DNA of 64,000 nt from Nocardia rhamnosiphila NBRC 108938. GTDB taxonomy: Bacteria > Actinomycetota > Actinomycetes > Mycobacteriales > Mycobacteriaceae. Both the position numbers and the translations under genes were made by a program. The notes below the pieces were generated by a model. The model searched no databases, was not told the DNA's origin, and saw nothing but the letters and a program-made list of their open reading frames with translations. Position 1 is the first letter of the stretch; every line of letters begins with the position of its first letter. This document shows positions 20,092-30,032 of the stretch, piece after piece. The stretch spans positions 1 through 64,000 of the forward strand of contig NZ_JOAJ01000015.1 in NCBI RefSeq assembly GCF_000720425.1, in the 5' to 3' direction.

Positions 20092-20456
20092 CCGCGAGCG
20101 AAAACGCCACCACCGCACCCGAGGCCGGCGCCGCCGCGCCGACCGGCGACCGGCGGATCGCGGGCGCGCTACTGCGCTACCGCGTCCTGGCCTGGGTCAC
20201 CGGTCTGTGGCTGCTGTTCCTCACCGCCGAGATGATCGCCAAATACGGATTCGGTGTGGATACCCCCAGCTGGATCGCGGTGGTACACGGCTGGGCGTAC
20301 TTCATCTATCTGATCCTGACCGCGGATCTGGCGGTGAAGGTGCGCTGGCCGATCAAACGCACCGTCGGCACGCTGCTCGCGGGCACCATTCCACTGCTGT
20401 CGTTCTTCGTCGAGCACCGCAACACCCAGCAGGTCAAGCGGGACTTCGGGGTCTGA
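20088..20456 (+). CDS. DUF3817 integral membrane protein (second copy)
   Basis: This 122-residue protein has a disordered N terminus and then three membrane helices (YRVLAWVTGLWLLFLTAEM, VVHGWAYFIYLILTADLAV and GTLLAGTIPLLSFFVEH). It is the orthologue of Rv1342c by order. The start is TTG in a TTGA overlap with the stop of the previous gene, with GAGAGGAG about ten bases upstream, so the two are translationally coupled. It ends 16 bases from convergent rdgB. Confidence 0.87.
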   Translation: MTASENATTAPEAGAAAPTGDRRIAGALLRYRVLAWVTGLWLLFLTAEMIAKYGFGVDTPSWIAVVHGWAYFIYLILTADLAVKVRWPIKRTVGTLLAGTIPLLSFFVEHRNTQQVKRDFGV

Positions 20457-20472
20457 CCGCCCGGCGCCGGAC

Positions 20473-21081
20473 TCAGCCCGCCAGCGCGGCGAGCGCCGGC
20501 AGTAGCTGCGCCAGCGCGCGGCCCCGATGGGACGCCCCGTCCTTCTGCGCCGGGGTGAGCTGGGCGGCGCTGAGTTCCCCGCCGTCCGGGTGGAACAGCG
20601 GGTCGTAACCGAACCCGCCGTCGCCCTGCGGCTCCCGCGCGATGGTGCCCGGCCAGTCCCCGCGTACCACGATTTCCGCGCCCGCCGGGATCACCAGCGC
20701 GCACGCGGAGACGAAACTGGCACCGCGGCGTTCGTCGGGGGTATCGGACAACTGCGCCAGCAACAGCGCGTTGTTCGCGGCATCGTCACCGTGGCGGCCC
20801 GACCACCGCGCCGACAGCACCCCGGGCATCCCGTTGAGCGCGTCCACCGCGATACCGGAATCGTCGGCGATACAGGGCAACCGCGTGGCGCGGGCGCCGT
20901 CGCGCGCCTTGGCCAGTGCGTTCTCCTCGAAGGTCGCGCCCGTCTCCGGAGCTTCCGGATACTCCGGTACATCGTCGAGGCCCACGATCTCCAGACCCGC
21001 GACTCCGGCCTCGTCGAGGATGCGGCGCAGTTCGGTCAGTTTCTTGGCGTTGCGGCTGGCGAGCAGAACCCGACGTGTCAT
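20473..21081 (-). CDS. rdgB: Non-canonical purine NTP pyrophosphatase (RdgB/HAM1)
   Basis: This 202-residue enzyme hydrolyses dITP, XTP and similar triphosphates to keep damaged purines out of nucleic acids. Family motifs are SRNAKKLTELR near the start, TFEENALAKAR, ADDSGI and GYDPLF. The ATG at 21081 overlaps the stop of rph (ATGA type), so it is the last gene of the minus-strand run. Confidence 0.95.
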   Translation of the reverse strand: MTRRVLLASRNAKKLTELRRILDEAGVAGLEIVGLDDVPEYPEAPETGATFEENALAKARDGARATRLPCIADDSGIAVDALNGMPGVLSARWSGRHGDDAANNALLLAQLSDTPDERRGASFVSACALVIPAGAEIVVRGDWPGTIAREPQGDGGFGYDPLFHPDGGELSAAQLTPAQKDGASHRGRALAQLLPALAALAG

Positions 21082-21854
21082 CACTTCTTCTTCGAGGTTT
21101 CGGTGGCCTCGGGCAGCACGCCGGGATAGGGCAGGGCCAGCGCTTCCTTCTGGACGGCGAACAGCTGTTCGCAACCGGCCAGCGCCGAATCGAGCAGTTT
21201 GTCGAGAGTGGACCGCGGGAAGGTCGCGCCCTCACCGGTGCCCTGGATTTCCACCAGGGTGCCCGTATCGGTGGCGACCACGTTCATATCGACCTCGGCC
21301 CGCGAATCCTCCTCGTAGGGGAGATCCAGCCGGACCCGTCCGTCCACCACACCGACACTCACCGCGGCGATGGCGCACGAGATGGGTTGCGGATCCGCCA
21401 GCGCGCCGGCCGCGCCCAGATAGGTGATCGCGTCCGCGAGCGCCACATAGGCGCCGGTGATCGCGGCGGTCCGGGTGCCACCGTCGGCCTGCAGCACATC
21501 ACAGTCGACGGCGATGGTGTTCTCCCCGATGGCGGCGAGGTCGATACAGGCCCGCAGGGAGCGGCCGACCAGCCGGCTGATCTCCTGGGTGCGCCCGCCG
21601 ACCCTGCCCTTGACCGATTCCCGGCCGCTGCGGGTGTGAGTGGCGGCCGGCAGCATCGCGTATTCGGCGGTGAGCCAGCCGAGACCCGAGTCCCGTCGCC
21701 ACGGCGGCACCCCCTCGGTGACGCTGGCCGTGCACATCACCCGGGTCTGCCCGAACTCCACCAGCACCGAACCCGCCGGGTGCGTGGTGAAGCCTCGAGT
21801 TATCCGTACCTCGCGGAGTTCGTCGTCCGCCCTGCCATCGGCTCGTCTCGACAC
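21081..21854 (-). CDS. rph: Ribonuclease PH
   Basis: This 257-residue phosphorolytic exoribonuclease trims the 3' ends of tRNA precursors. Conserved pieces include the basic start ([19 protein letters not shown]), [12 protein letters not shown], the REs near [15 protein letters not shown] and [13 protein letters not shown]. The start is GTG at 21854. It is coupled to rdgB and follows the phosphodiesterase gene by 43 bases. Confidence 0.96.
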   Translation of the reverse strand: MSRRADGRADDELREVRITRGFTTHPAGSVLVEFGQTRVMCTASVTEGVPPWRRDSGLGWLTAEYAMLPAATHTRSGRESVKGRVGGRTQEISRLVGRSLRACIDLAAIGENTIAVDCDVLQADGGTRTAAITGAYVALADAITYLGAAGALADPQPISCAIAAVSVGVVDGRVRLDLPYEEDSRAEVDMNVVATDTGTLVEIQGTGEGATFPRSTLDKLLDSALAGCEQLFAVQKEALALPYPGVLPEATETSKKK

Positions 21855-21897
21855 GGGCTCAGCGTAGTGGGGTACCCGTGCCGGGACATGCCTGGGT

Positions 21898-22662
21898 CTA
21901 CAGGTCGAAGGACTCGCCCGGGGTCACCGCGTGCACGGGCCCGGTGAACTCGGCCTTGGCCTCGGCGATGACATCTTCGCGGGAGGTCCACGGCGGAATA
22001 TGGGTGAGCAGGAGTTCCCCGACTCCGGCCTCGGCGGCGATACGGCCGGCTTCGGTGCCCGAAAGATGGATGCCCGCCGGGCGATTGGCGGGATCGTGGG
22101 TCCACGACGCCTCCGCCAGGAGAACGTCGGCACCCTGCGCGAGTTCCTGGACGGCCGGACAGACCGCGGTATCGCCGGTGTAGACGAAGGTGCGGCCGGC
22201 GGCGGTGACGATCCGCAGACCGTAGGACTCCGGCGGGTGGAACATCCGCCGCGCGGTGAGGGTGTGCCCGGGACCGAACTCCACCGTCTCGGCCTCGTTC
22301 CACGGGCGGAAATCGATCACATCGGACCAGTCGTCGCATTCCCCGCCGACCTCGGCCGAGGCGTTACCTATCCGCAGCGGGGCGTCGGCGGGGCCGCGGA
22401 CGATCGCCCGCCCCGCGGGGGGTGTCGGGTGGTAGCGCCGCCACACCAGCAGCCCGGGAAGATCGAGGCAATGGTCGGCATGCAGATGGGTGAGGAAGAT
22501 CGACACCTCGCCCGGATCGGCGAATCGCTGCAGCGCACCGAGGATGCCCGGACCGAAATCGATGACCACCGGCGACATGTCCGGACCGGTGAGCAGATAA
22601 CCCGACGCGGGGGAATCCGGGCCGGACACACTGCCCGAGCACCCGAGGACGGTGAGGCGCAT
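21898..22662 (-). CDS. Metallo-beta-lactamase-fold cAMP phosphodiesterase (Rv1339-like)
   Basis: This 254-residue protein has the metal-binding [10 protein letters not shown] motif near residue 65, the YTGDTAV Asp further on and the final LTHIPPW His. The orthologue Rv1339 was described as an atypical class II cyclic nucleotide phosphodiesterase that lowers cAMP. ATG at 22662 gives the typical start [11 protein letters not shown]. It sits directly after the rhomboid gene; murI, which comes between them in mycobacteria, is absent. Confidence 0.88.
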   Translation of the reverse strand: MRLTVLGCSGSVSGPDSPASGYLLTGPDMSPVVIDFGPGILGALQRFADPGEVSIFLTHLHADHCLDLPGLLVWRRYHPTPPAGRAIVRGPADAPLRIGNASAEVGGECDDWSDVIDFRPWNEAETVEFGPGHTLTARRMFHPPESYGLRIVTAAGRTFVYTGDTAVCPAVQELAQGADVLLAEASWTHDPANRPAGIHLSGTEAGRIAAEAGVGELLLTHIPPWTSREDVIAEAKAEFTGPVHAVTPGESFDL

Positions 22663-22731
22663 GTCACCATGCTGCCACGAGGTTTCCCGATTCAAGACCG
22701 CATCCCCCGAAAATACTGGCCGCACCCACGG

Positions 22732-23451
22732 TCACCGGGGCTGGGCGAGTGGCCCGGTGTGGAGTTGACGGCGGTGTCGACGTTCATCACTGGAGAGTAC
22801 CCACCCGGCGAACAGTCCACCCATAGCGCCGAAAAGGTGCCCCTGCCAGGAGATTCCGTCCTGACCGGGTAGCACGCCCCACAGCAGTGAACCGTAGAGG
22901 ACCAGGACCACCAGCCCCAGTACGATCTGCCCGAGCTGCCGGGCGAACCAGCCGCGGCAGATGAGATAGGTGAGCCAGCCGAAGACCAGCGAGGACGCGC
23001 CGACGTGCACGGTGCCCTCGCCGCCGGTCAGCCAGGTGCCCACCCCGGCGACGAGCCAGACGATCGCGGTGGCGGCCAGACCCCGGCGGATGCCGGTGGC
23101 CAAAGTGAGGAAACCGAGGATCAGCACGGGCAGGGAATTGCCGATCAGATGGTCCCAGCCGTGATGTAGCAGGGGCGCGAAGGCGATACCGTCCAGGCCG
23201 TCGACCTCGCGCGGTTCGATGCCCAGCGTCCGATCCATGGACGAGTCGATCACCGCGTCGACGAACTCGATCAGGTACAGCACCATCAGGAACGCAACGG
23301 TCACGATCCCGGCCCGCGACCAGGTGCGACGGGTGGTGGTGAACCCGCCGGAACCCGAGCCGCCGGGAACCGGTCCACCGCCAGGCGGGGGCCGGAGGGC
23401 GGCGATACGGTCGGGGTCGAACGAAGCGCCCAGCGGCCCACCACCGGTCAT
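22732..23451 (-). CDS. Rhomboid family intramembrane serine protease
   Basis: This 239-residue protein has about six membrane segments. The catalytic dyad is visible: Ser153 in VHVGASSLVFGW and His205 in WQGHLFGAMGG. A disordered Gly/Pro-rich N terminus precedes the first helix. ATG at 23451 has GAGGAGGAG upstream. It is the orthologue of Rv1337; substrates are unknown. Confidence 0.92.
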   Translation of the reverse strand: MTGGGPLGASFDPDRIAALRPPPGGGPVPGGSGSGGFTTTRRTWSRAGIVTVAFLMVLYLIEFVDAVIDSSMDRTLGIEPREVDGLDGIAFAPLLHHGWDHLIGNSLPVLILGFLTLATGIRRGLAATAIVWLVAGVGTWLTGGEGTVHVGASSLVFGWLTYLICRGWFARQLGQIVLGLVVLVLYGSLLWGVLPGQDGISWQGHLFGAMGGLFAGWVLSSDERRHRRQLHTGPLAQPR

Positions 23452-23522
23452 GACGATCTCCTCCTCGCCGCGCGCCACAGCTCCCGGCGCGTTGCTTCCG
23501 AGGGTACCGAGTTGTCGTGACC

Positions 23523-24768
<1,246 letters not shown>

Positions 24769-24818
24769 GGTGCTGCTCCTCGCTTGTACTCGGTATGTGG
24801 GTCGGAAAACTGGGGCGG

Positions 24819-25241
24819 TCAGGCGGTTTCGTACGCGTCGACGATCCGGACCGGCTCCTCGGTGACCTCGCCGTCGACGATCCGGTAGCTGCGCAGCTCG
24901 TGGCGTTCGGCGTCACGGGTGGAGATCAGCACGTAGTGGGCGCCGGGCTCGGAGGCGTAGGAGATATCGGTACGGCTCGGATAGGCCTCGGTCGCGGTGT
25001 GCGAGTGGTAGATCACCACCGGCTCCTCGTCGGCGTCGTCCATGGCCCGCCAGACCTTCAGCTGTTCGCCGGAATCGAAACGGTAGAAGGTGGGCGACCG
25101 CTCCGCGTTCATCATGGCGACGAAACGTTCGGGCCGATCGGACCCCTCGGGTCCCGCGATGATGCCGCAGGCCTCGTCGGGATGGTCGGCGCGCGCGTGC
25201 GCGACCATCGCATCCACCAGGTCGGCCCTGATCACGAGCAC
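24819..25241 (-). CDS. mec: JAMM metalloprotease Mec
   Basis: This 140-residue zinc protease releases cysteine from the CysO-cysteine adduct. The JAMM motif is complete: Glu23 (DEACG), then His79-Ser-His81, Ser89 and Asp92 (HSHTATEAYPSRTD). The start is GTG at 25241. Since the neighbouring CysO has two residues after its diglycine, Mec may also have to trim the carrier precursor, as QbsD does for QbsE. That second job is inference. Confidence 0.95.
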   Translation of the reverse strand: MLVIRADLVDAMVAHARADHPDEACGIIAGPEGSDRPERFVAMMNAERSPTFYRFDSGEQLKVWRAMDDADEEPVVIYHSHTATEAYPSRTDISYASEPGAHYVLISTRDAERHELRSYRIVDGEVTEEPVRIVDAYETA

Positions 25242-25438
25242 AATCGAACCCTTCCACCTCTTGTCACGGCCGTCGCCGACCGGTCACAGCCGACAACTGC
25301 CGAGGATATTCGGGTATTCCCGGCACCCCTGCACGGCCCCCTACCGCTCGATGCGCACATCCGCGTGATGCGGGATGGGCCACCGATGCAACCGGGGTCA
25401 TTGGGGCTCCCGGCCCGCCTCGCCGGAAGCGGGGTCGA

Positions 25439-26500
25439 TCAGGCACCGAACAGGTCGCTGTACGCCGGGATGCCGGCCACGGAGTGGGCGGTGCGGATCG
25501 CGTCGACCACCGCGCGTTCGACGCAGACCGCCGCCGCGGTGCCCAGTGCGTCGACCACCGCCAGGTCGGCGGGGAACGCGGCGGGCAGCCGAGGCCCCTC
25601 CGGCGGTGTCGCGGTGCCGGTGGCCAGCGCGAAGAAGGTGTCCCCGTCGAGCGGGGAATGGGCCGGGCGGACCGCCCGGGCCAGGCCGTCGTGGGCGACC
25701 GTGGCCAGCCGGCGGCATCCGGCCGGGTCCAGCGGGGCGTCGGTGGCGACCACGCCGATCGTGGTGTTGAGGACGGTGCCCTTCACCGCCAGCGCGTTCG
25801 CGGCCGCGAGTTCCTCGGCGGTACCCGGGCGCAGGCCGAAGAACTCGGCTCCGTCGGTGCCCGCGCCCCACGGTATCCCGGTGCGGGGGTCGAAGACCGA
25901 TCCGACCGGGTTGGCGACGACCAGCGCGCCCACCGTCAGTCCGGCGGCGATGCCGTCGTCGAACCGGATGCTGGCGCTGCCGATACCGCCCTTGAGCGCG
26001 CCGGCCTGGGCGCCCGTCCCGGCGCCTACACAACCGCGCACGAAATCGGGTCCGGCGGAGTCGGCCGCGTAGTAACCGAATTCGGCGGTGGGGCGGGTAT
26101 TCCAGTCTCCGACCGGAAGGTCGAAGATCACGGCACCGGGCACGATCGGGACCACGCGGGTGGGGTCCTCGGGCGACATGGGCAGCCCTTCACCGTGTTC
26201 CTCCAGCCAGCGCATCACCCCGTCCGCGGCGGCCAGCCCGTAGGCGCTGCCGCCGGTGAGCAGGATCGCGTGTACCTGCCGCACCGTGTTGGCGGGGTCG
26301 AGCAGATCGGTCTCCCGGGTGCCGGGGCCGCCGCCGCGGACATCCACCGCGGCGACCGCACCGCCCGGCGCGCGGACCACGGTGCAGCCGGTGGCCGCAC
26401 CGGAGCCGCGGGTCGCGTCCGGATCGAGTATGTGGTGGTGGCCGACGAGCAGGCCCGCCACATCGGTGAGCGCGTTCCGCGCTCCGGGCGCGGCGGTCAC
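25439..26500 (-). CDS. P1 family peptidase (DmpA-like)
   Basis: This 353-residue protein belongs to the self-cleaving Ntn-type aminopeptidase family. Conserved parts are TDVAGLLVGHH at the start, GGGPGTRETDLL, LTGGSAYGLAAADGVMRW and the processing site region VLNTTIGVVATDA near residue 250. It is the orthologue of Rv1333, whose substrate is not established. The GTG start at 26500 overlaps the end of aosR (GTGA). A gap of about 197 bases follows before mec, which may have its own promoter. Confidence 0.9.
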   Translation of the reverse strand: MTAAPGARNALTDVAGLLVGHHHILDPDATRGSGAATGCTVVRAPGGAVAAVDVRGGGPGTRETDLLDPANTVRQVHAILLTGGSAYGLAAADGVMRWLEEHGEGLPMSPEDPTRVVPIVPGAVIFDLPVGDWNTRPTAEFGYYAADSAGPDFVRGCVGAGTGAQAGALKGGIGSASIRFDDGIAAGLTVGALVVANPVGSVFDPRTGIPWGAGTDGAEFFGLRPGTAEELAAANALAVKGTVLNTTIGVVATDAPLDPAGCRRLATVAHDGLARAVRPAHSPLDGDTFFALATGTATPPEGPRLPAAFPADLAVVDALGTAAAVCVERAVVDAIRTAHSVAGIPAYSDLFGA

Positions 26501-27066
26501 GGGGCCATCGCCTGCAGCAGGGAGTCCTGCATCCAGGTGAGCCAGTGGTAGACGTCCAGATGGGGAGCGCGCGGATCGTCGGGCGGGAACTGCTCGGGCG
26601 TGTCGGCGTCGATTTCCAGCACCACGCCGAGGGCCAGCCGGACATCGGTGAGCGCGGTGAGCCAGGAATCGGCCTCTTCCGGAGTGATGACGATCTTGCC
26701 GCCGTCCTCGGGGAGGGTGTGCAGTACCACCCCGGCGGCGGCCAGTTTCGCGTCGATGATCTCCGGCTCGTGCAGCCCGCGCAGCGCACTGTTCAGATCG
26801 GCTCGTTCGGCGTCGGGGGAGCCCGGTTCGGCCCGATGGAATTCGGGCAGTAGCCGGGCCAGCCGCGGGTCGTCGGGCGGCGCGGTATTGCCGCTGCGCA
26901 GACCGGTGAGAGCGGCGAGCTCGTCCTCGGGGGCCGAGGAGGCGCGTTCACCCAGCAGACCCGAAACGGCTCCGACCAGCGAGCGCAGCACGCTGGCTTC
27001 GCGCGCGTCCATCTCCGACCGCAGTTTGAGACCGCTCAATGAGTTCTTCCGGCTCCATTTACGCAC
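26497..27066 (-). CDS. aosR: AosR-like regulator (DUF2017), cysteine-free
   Basis: This 189-residue protein matches DUF2017. Its M. tuberculosis orthologue Rv1332 is AosR, reported to bind SigH after forming an intramolecular disulfide and to raise mec-cysO-cysM expression in oxidative stress. The position upstream of the P1 peptidase and mec-cysO-cysM is kept. The protein here contains no cysteine, so the disulfide mechanism cannot operate in it. GTG start at 27066. Confidence 0.88.
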   Translation of the reverse strand: MRKWSRKNSLSGLKLRSEMDAREASVLRSLVGAVSGLLGERASSAPEDELAALTGLRSGNTAPPDDPRLARLLPEFHRAEPGSPDAERADLNSALRGLHEPEIIDAKLAAAGVVLHTLPEDGGKIVITPEEADSWLTALTDVRLALGVVLEIDADTPEQFPPDDPRAPHLDVYHWLTWMQDSLLQAMAP

Positions 27067-27087
27067 GTCGCTACGGTAACCGTCCGA

Positions 27088-27450
27088 TCAGTCGTCTCGT
27101 TGCATGGTGGCCCACAGGCCTGCCGCGTGCAGGCGGCGGACATCCTGTTCCATTTTGTCCCGCGATCCCGACGATACGACCGCTTTGCCCTCGTTGTGCA
27201 CCTTGAGCATCAGCTCGGTCGCCTTGGCTTTGCTGTAGCCGAACAGCTTCTGGAAGATGTAGGCGACGTAGTGCATGAGGTTGACCGGATCGTCCCAGAC
27301 CACCGTGACCCATGGCCGATCCTCTGCCTCGAGGATCTCGGTGTACTCCACGGCCTCCGGTGTCGCCTGGGCCGCCGACAACATGACGCCGGGGGCGCCG
27401 AGGAGGACCTCTGTCGTCGATGAGCGGGGTGCGGTGTTGCACAAGGCCAT
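27088..27450 (-). CDS. clpS: ATP-dependent Clp protease adaptor ClpS
   Basis: This protein of about 120 residues delivers N-degron substrates to ClpCP. The ClpS core is clear: [21 protein letters not shown], then [10 protein letters not shown], then the [14 protein letters not shown] ending. The N-terminal 40 residues before the core are longer than in M. tuberculosis, so the true start could be the internal ATG at residue 23. It heads the minus-strand run and is divergent from pncB. Confidence 0.92.
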   Translation of the reverse strand: MALCNTAPRSSTTEVLLGAPGVMLSAAQATPEAVEYTEILEAEDRPWVTVVWDDPVNLMHYVAYIFQKLFGYSKAKATELMLKVHNEGKAVVSSGSRDKMEQDVRRLHAAGLWATMQRDD

Positions 27451-27621
27451 GAATTCAAGAGTACGACGCGCGGAGTAATTCACAACACCCGGAGCAGCAA
27501 CGATGCCGCTCGTCCAAGCCTACCGGCCTGCCGCGCACGACCCGCGACACGCCGCCGCGACGGTCCGGCGCCCGGGGCTGCCCCCGGCGGGCTTCGCCGC
27601 GGCGCGAAGCGGCTGTTTACA

Positions 27622-28941
27622 GTGACATCCGTGGACCTGCGCGACGCGGCCGGTAGCACCGCTCTGCTGACCGACCAATACGAGCTCACCATGCTGGCCG
27701 CCGCGCTCGCCGACGGTTCCGCGGCGCGCCGGTGCACCTTCGAAGTGTTCGCCCGGCGTTTGCCGCATGGTCGCAGATACGGTGTTGTGGCCGGTACCGG
27801 CCGTTTCCTCGATGCGCTGGCCCATTTCCGGTTCGGCGAGGCGGAGCTGGAGATCGCCGCTCGGTTCCTGGACGCGGATACGGTCGCCTGGTTGCGCGAT
27901 TACCGGTTCACCGGCGATATCGACGGCTATCCGGAAGGCGAGCTGTACTTCCCGGGTTCGCCGATCCTCTCGGTGACCGGAACCTTCGCCGAATGTGTGC
28001 TGCTCGAGACGCTGGCGCTGTCGGTGTTCAACCACGACAGCGCGATCGCCGCCGCGGCCGCCCGGATGGTGAGCGCCGCCGACGGGCGCCGGATGATCGA
28101 GATGGGGTCGCGGCGCACCCATGAGCAGGCCGCACCCGCCAGTGCGCGGGCGGCCTATCTGGCCGGTTTCCACGCGACCTCCAATCTGGAGGCGGTCCGC
28201 CGCTACGGTGTGCCCGGCGCGGGTACCAGTGCGCACGCGTTCACCCTGGTACACAGCGGCGCCGACGGCGAGCACGAGATCGAGGCATTCCGCAGTCAGG
28301 TGGCGGCGCACGGCACCGGCACCACTCTGCTGGTCGACACCTTCGACATCACCCGCGGCGTCGCGCTCGCGGTCGAGGTCGCGGGCCCGGAACTGGGCGC
28401 GGTGCGTATCGACTCCGGTGACCTCGGTGTCCTTGCCCGGCAGGTGCGCCGGCAACTGGATGAACTGGGCGCGGTGAAAACCCGGATCGTCGTATCCGGG
28501 GACCTGGACGAATACGCCATCGCGGCACTGCGGGCCGAACCGGTGGACGCCTACGGGGTCGGCACCCAGTTGGTCACCGGATCCGGCGCGCCGACCGCCG
28601 GAATGGTCTACAAGCTGGTCGAAGTCGAGGGTCTGCCGGTGGCCAAACGGTCCAGTCACAAGGAGTCCCGCGGCGGAGCCAAACGCGCGGTGCGTCTGGC
28701 GCGCGGCACCGGGACCATCATGGAGGAGATCGTGTACCCCGCGACCGCCGACCGGCCGGCGCCCGACGGCTACGAGGTGCGCGATCTATCGGTCCCGCTG
28801 GTGCGCGGTGGTGCGGTGCTGGACCGGCCCGGCCTCGCCGAATCCCGGGATCTCGTCGCCCGCGGCTTGGTGAGTCTGCCGTGGGAGGGGCTCAAACTGT
28901 CCGGCGGCGACCCGGCGGTTGCGACTACATTCCTGGTCTGA
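27622..28941 (+). CDS. pncB: Nicotinate phosphoribosyltransferase
   Basis: This 439-residue enzyme joins nicotinate and PRPP to give nicotinate mononucleotide in NAD salvage. Visible motifs are LLTDQYELTML at the start, the catalytic His in SRRTHEQAA, the phosphate loop IDSGDLG and GVGTQLVTG. GTG start at 27622. pncA follows after 27 bases, giving a two-step nicotinamide salvage operon. Confidence 0.95.
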   Translation: MTSVDLRDAAGSTALLTDQYELTMLAAALADGSAARRCTFEVFARRLPHGRRYGVVAGTGRFLDALAHFRFGEAELEIAARFLDADTVAWLRDYRFTGDIDGYPEGELYFPGSPILSVTGTFAECVLLETLALSVFNHDSAIAAAAARMVSAADGRRMIEMGSRRTHEQAAPASARAAYLAGFHATSNLEAVRRYGVPGAGTSAHAFTLVHSGADGEHEIEAFRSQVAAHGTGTTLLVDTFDITRGVALAVEVAGPELGAVRIDSGDLGVLARQVRRQLDELGAVKTRIVVSGDLDEYAIAALRAEPVDAYGVGTQLVTGSGAPTAGMVYKLVEVEGLPVAKRSSHKESRGGAKRAVRLARGTGTIMEEIVYPATADRPAPDGYEVRDLSVPLVRGGAVLDRPGLAESRDLVARGLVSLPWEGLKLSGGDPAVATTFLV

Positions 28942-28968
28942 CCGGGCGTACGCGAGGAGACTGGAATC

Positions 28969-29544
28969 ATGAAACGCGCGCTGATCGTGGTGGATGTGCA
29001 GAACGATTTCTGCGAGGGCGGTTCGCTTGCCGTATCGGGTGGCGCCCGCGTCGCGGAGTTGATCAGCGAATATCTGGCCGAGAACCGATACGACGCGGTG
29101 GTGGCCACCCGTGATTACCACATCGACCCGGGCGCCCATTTCTCCGAGACACCCGACTATCTGGACAGCTGGCCGCCGCACTGCCGGGTCGGCACCCCGG
29201 GGGCCGATTTCCACCCGCGATTCGATACCGCCGCGGTGCAGGAGGTGTTCTCCAAGGGCGAGTATTCGGCCGCCTACTCGGGATTCGAGGGCGCGTCGAC
29301 CGCCGGGGAAACCCTCACCGAGTGGTTACGTGCCCGCGATATCGGTGCGGTCGATATCGCGGGTATCGCCACCGACTATTGTGTCCGGGCGACCGCGCTG
29401 GATGCCGTCGCCGCCGGTTTCACCACGCGGATCCTGCTCGGTCTCACCGCCGGCGTCGCACCGGCGACCGTCGAGAAGGCTTTGGACGAACTGAACGGGG
29501 CCGGGGTCGAACTGTCCGGCGCCGTGGTCGTGGCCGGCGCCTGA
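28969..29544 (+). CDS. pncA: Nicotinamidase/pyrazinamidase PncA
   Basis: This 191-residue enzyme hydrolyses nicotinamide to nicotinate and also activates pyrazinamide. The catalytic triad Asp9, Lys96 and Cys138 (VVDVQNDF, FSKGEYS, ATDYCVR) and the metal ligands Asp49, His51, His57 and His71 are all present. ATG at 28969 with GAGGAGA upstream. It feeds its product to PncB encoded just before it. Confidence 0.96.
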   Translation: MKRALIVVDVQNDFCEGGSLAVSGGARVAELISEYLAENRYDAVVATRDYHIDPGAHFSETPDYLDSWPPHCRVGTPGADFHPRFDTAAVQEVFSKGEYSAAYSGFEGASTAGETLTEWLRARDIGAVDIAGIATDYCVRATALDAVAAGFTTRILLGLTAGVAPATVEKALDELNGAGVELSGAVVVAGA

Positions 29545-29596
29545 GCGCGGCCCACGGCGGGTGCAGTTGTCACCGGGTCCGGGCACAATCACCGTC

Positions 29597-29944
29597 ATGA
29601 CCGCCACCGGGGACGATGTCCGCTCCTATGCCCTGGCCCTTCCGGCCACGACCGAAGAATTCGCCTGGGGCATGCCGATCTTCAAGGTGGAGCGCCGGCT
29701 GTTCCTCACCCTGCCCGAGGACGAGACCTCGATGGCGGTGCGCTGCCCGGTTGTCGACCGGGACGAACTGGTGCAGGCCGAACCGGACAAGTTCTGGATC
29801 GCCGGGCACGAGGCCGGCAACCCGTGGGTCCGGGTACGGCTCGCGGCGCTGGACGATCTGGACGAGATGCGGGCCATAATCCTGGATTCGTGGCGGCTGG
29901 CGGCGCCTCCATCCCTGGTCGCGGACACGGTGGAGGCTTCGTAG
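29597..29944 (+). CDS. MmcQ/YjbR family protein
   Basis: This 115-residue protein has the YjbR fold features: ALALPATTEEFAWGMPIFKVE, then FLTLPED and the final WVRVRLAALDDLDEM. Family members are small cytosolic proteins with a DNA-binding-like fold and no settled function. ATG at 29597 is chosen because the upstream frame lacks similarity. Confidence 0.85.
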   Translation: MTATGDDVRSYALALPATTEEFAWGMPIFKVERRLFLTLPEDETSMAVRCPVVDRDELVQAEPDKFWIAGHEAGNPWVRVRLAALDDLDEMRAIILDSWRLAAPPSLVADTVEAS

Positions 29945-29989
29945 CGACCGGCTTTCTCCGGCGTGCCACGCGTCGAACCCTTGCCGTCC

Positions 29990-30009
29990 ATATACTCGTG
30001 CACGTATAT
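29990..30009. promoter_or_regulatory. Inverted repeat ATATAC-N8-GTATAT, probable PadR operator
   Basis: This exact dyad lies 23 bases before the padR start, is AT-rich in a GC-rich setting and holds a GTGCAC core. It overlaps the expected promoter, so autoregulation by the PadR protein is likely. Confidence 0.65.
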
Positions 30010-30032
30010 TCGTAGGCGAGTAAGGAGGGTGT

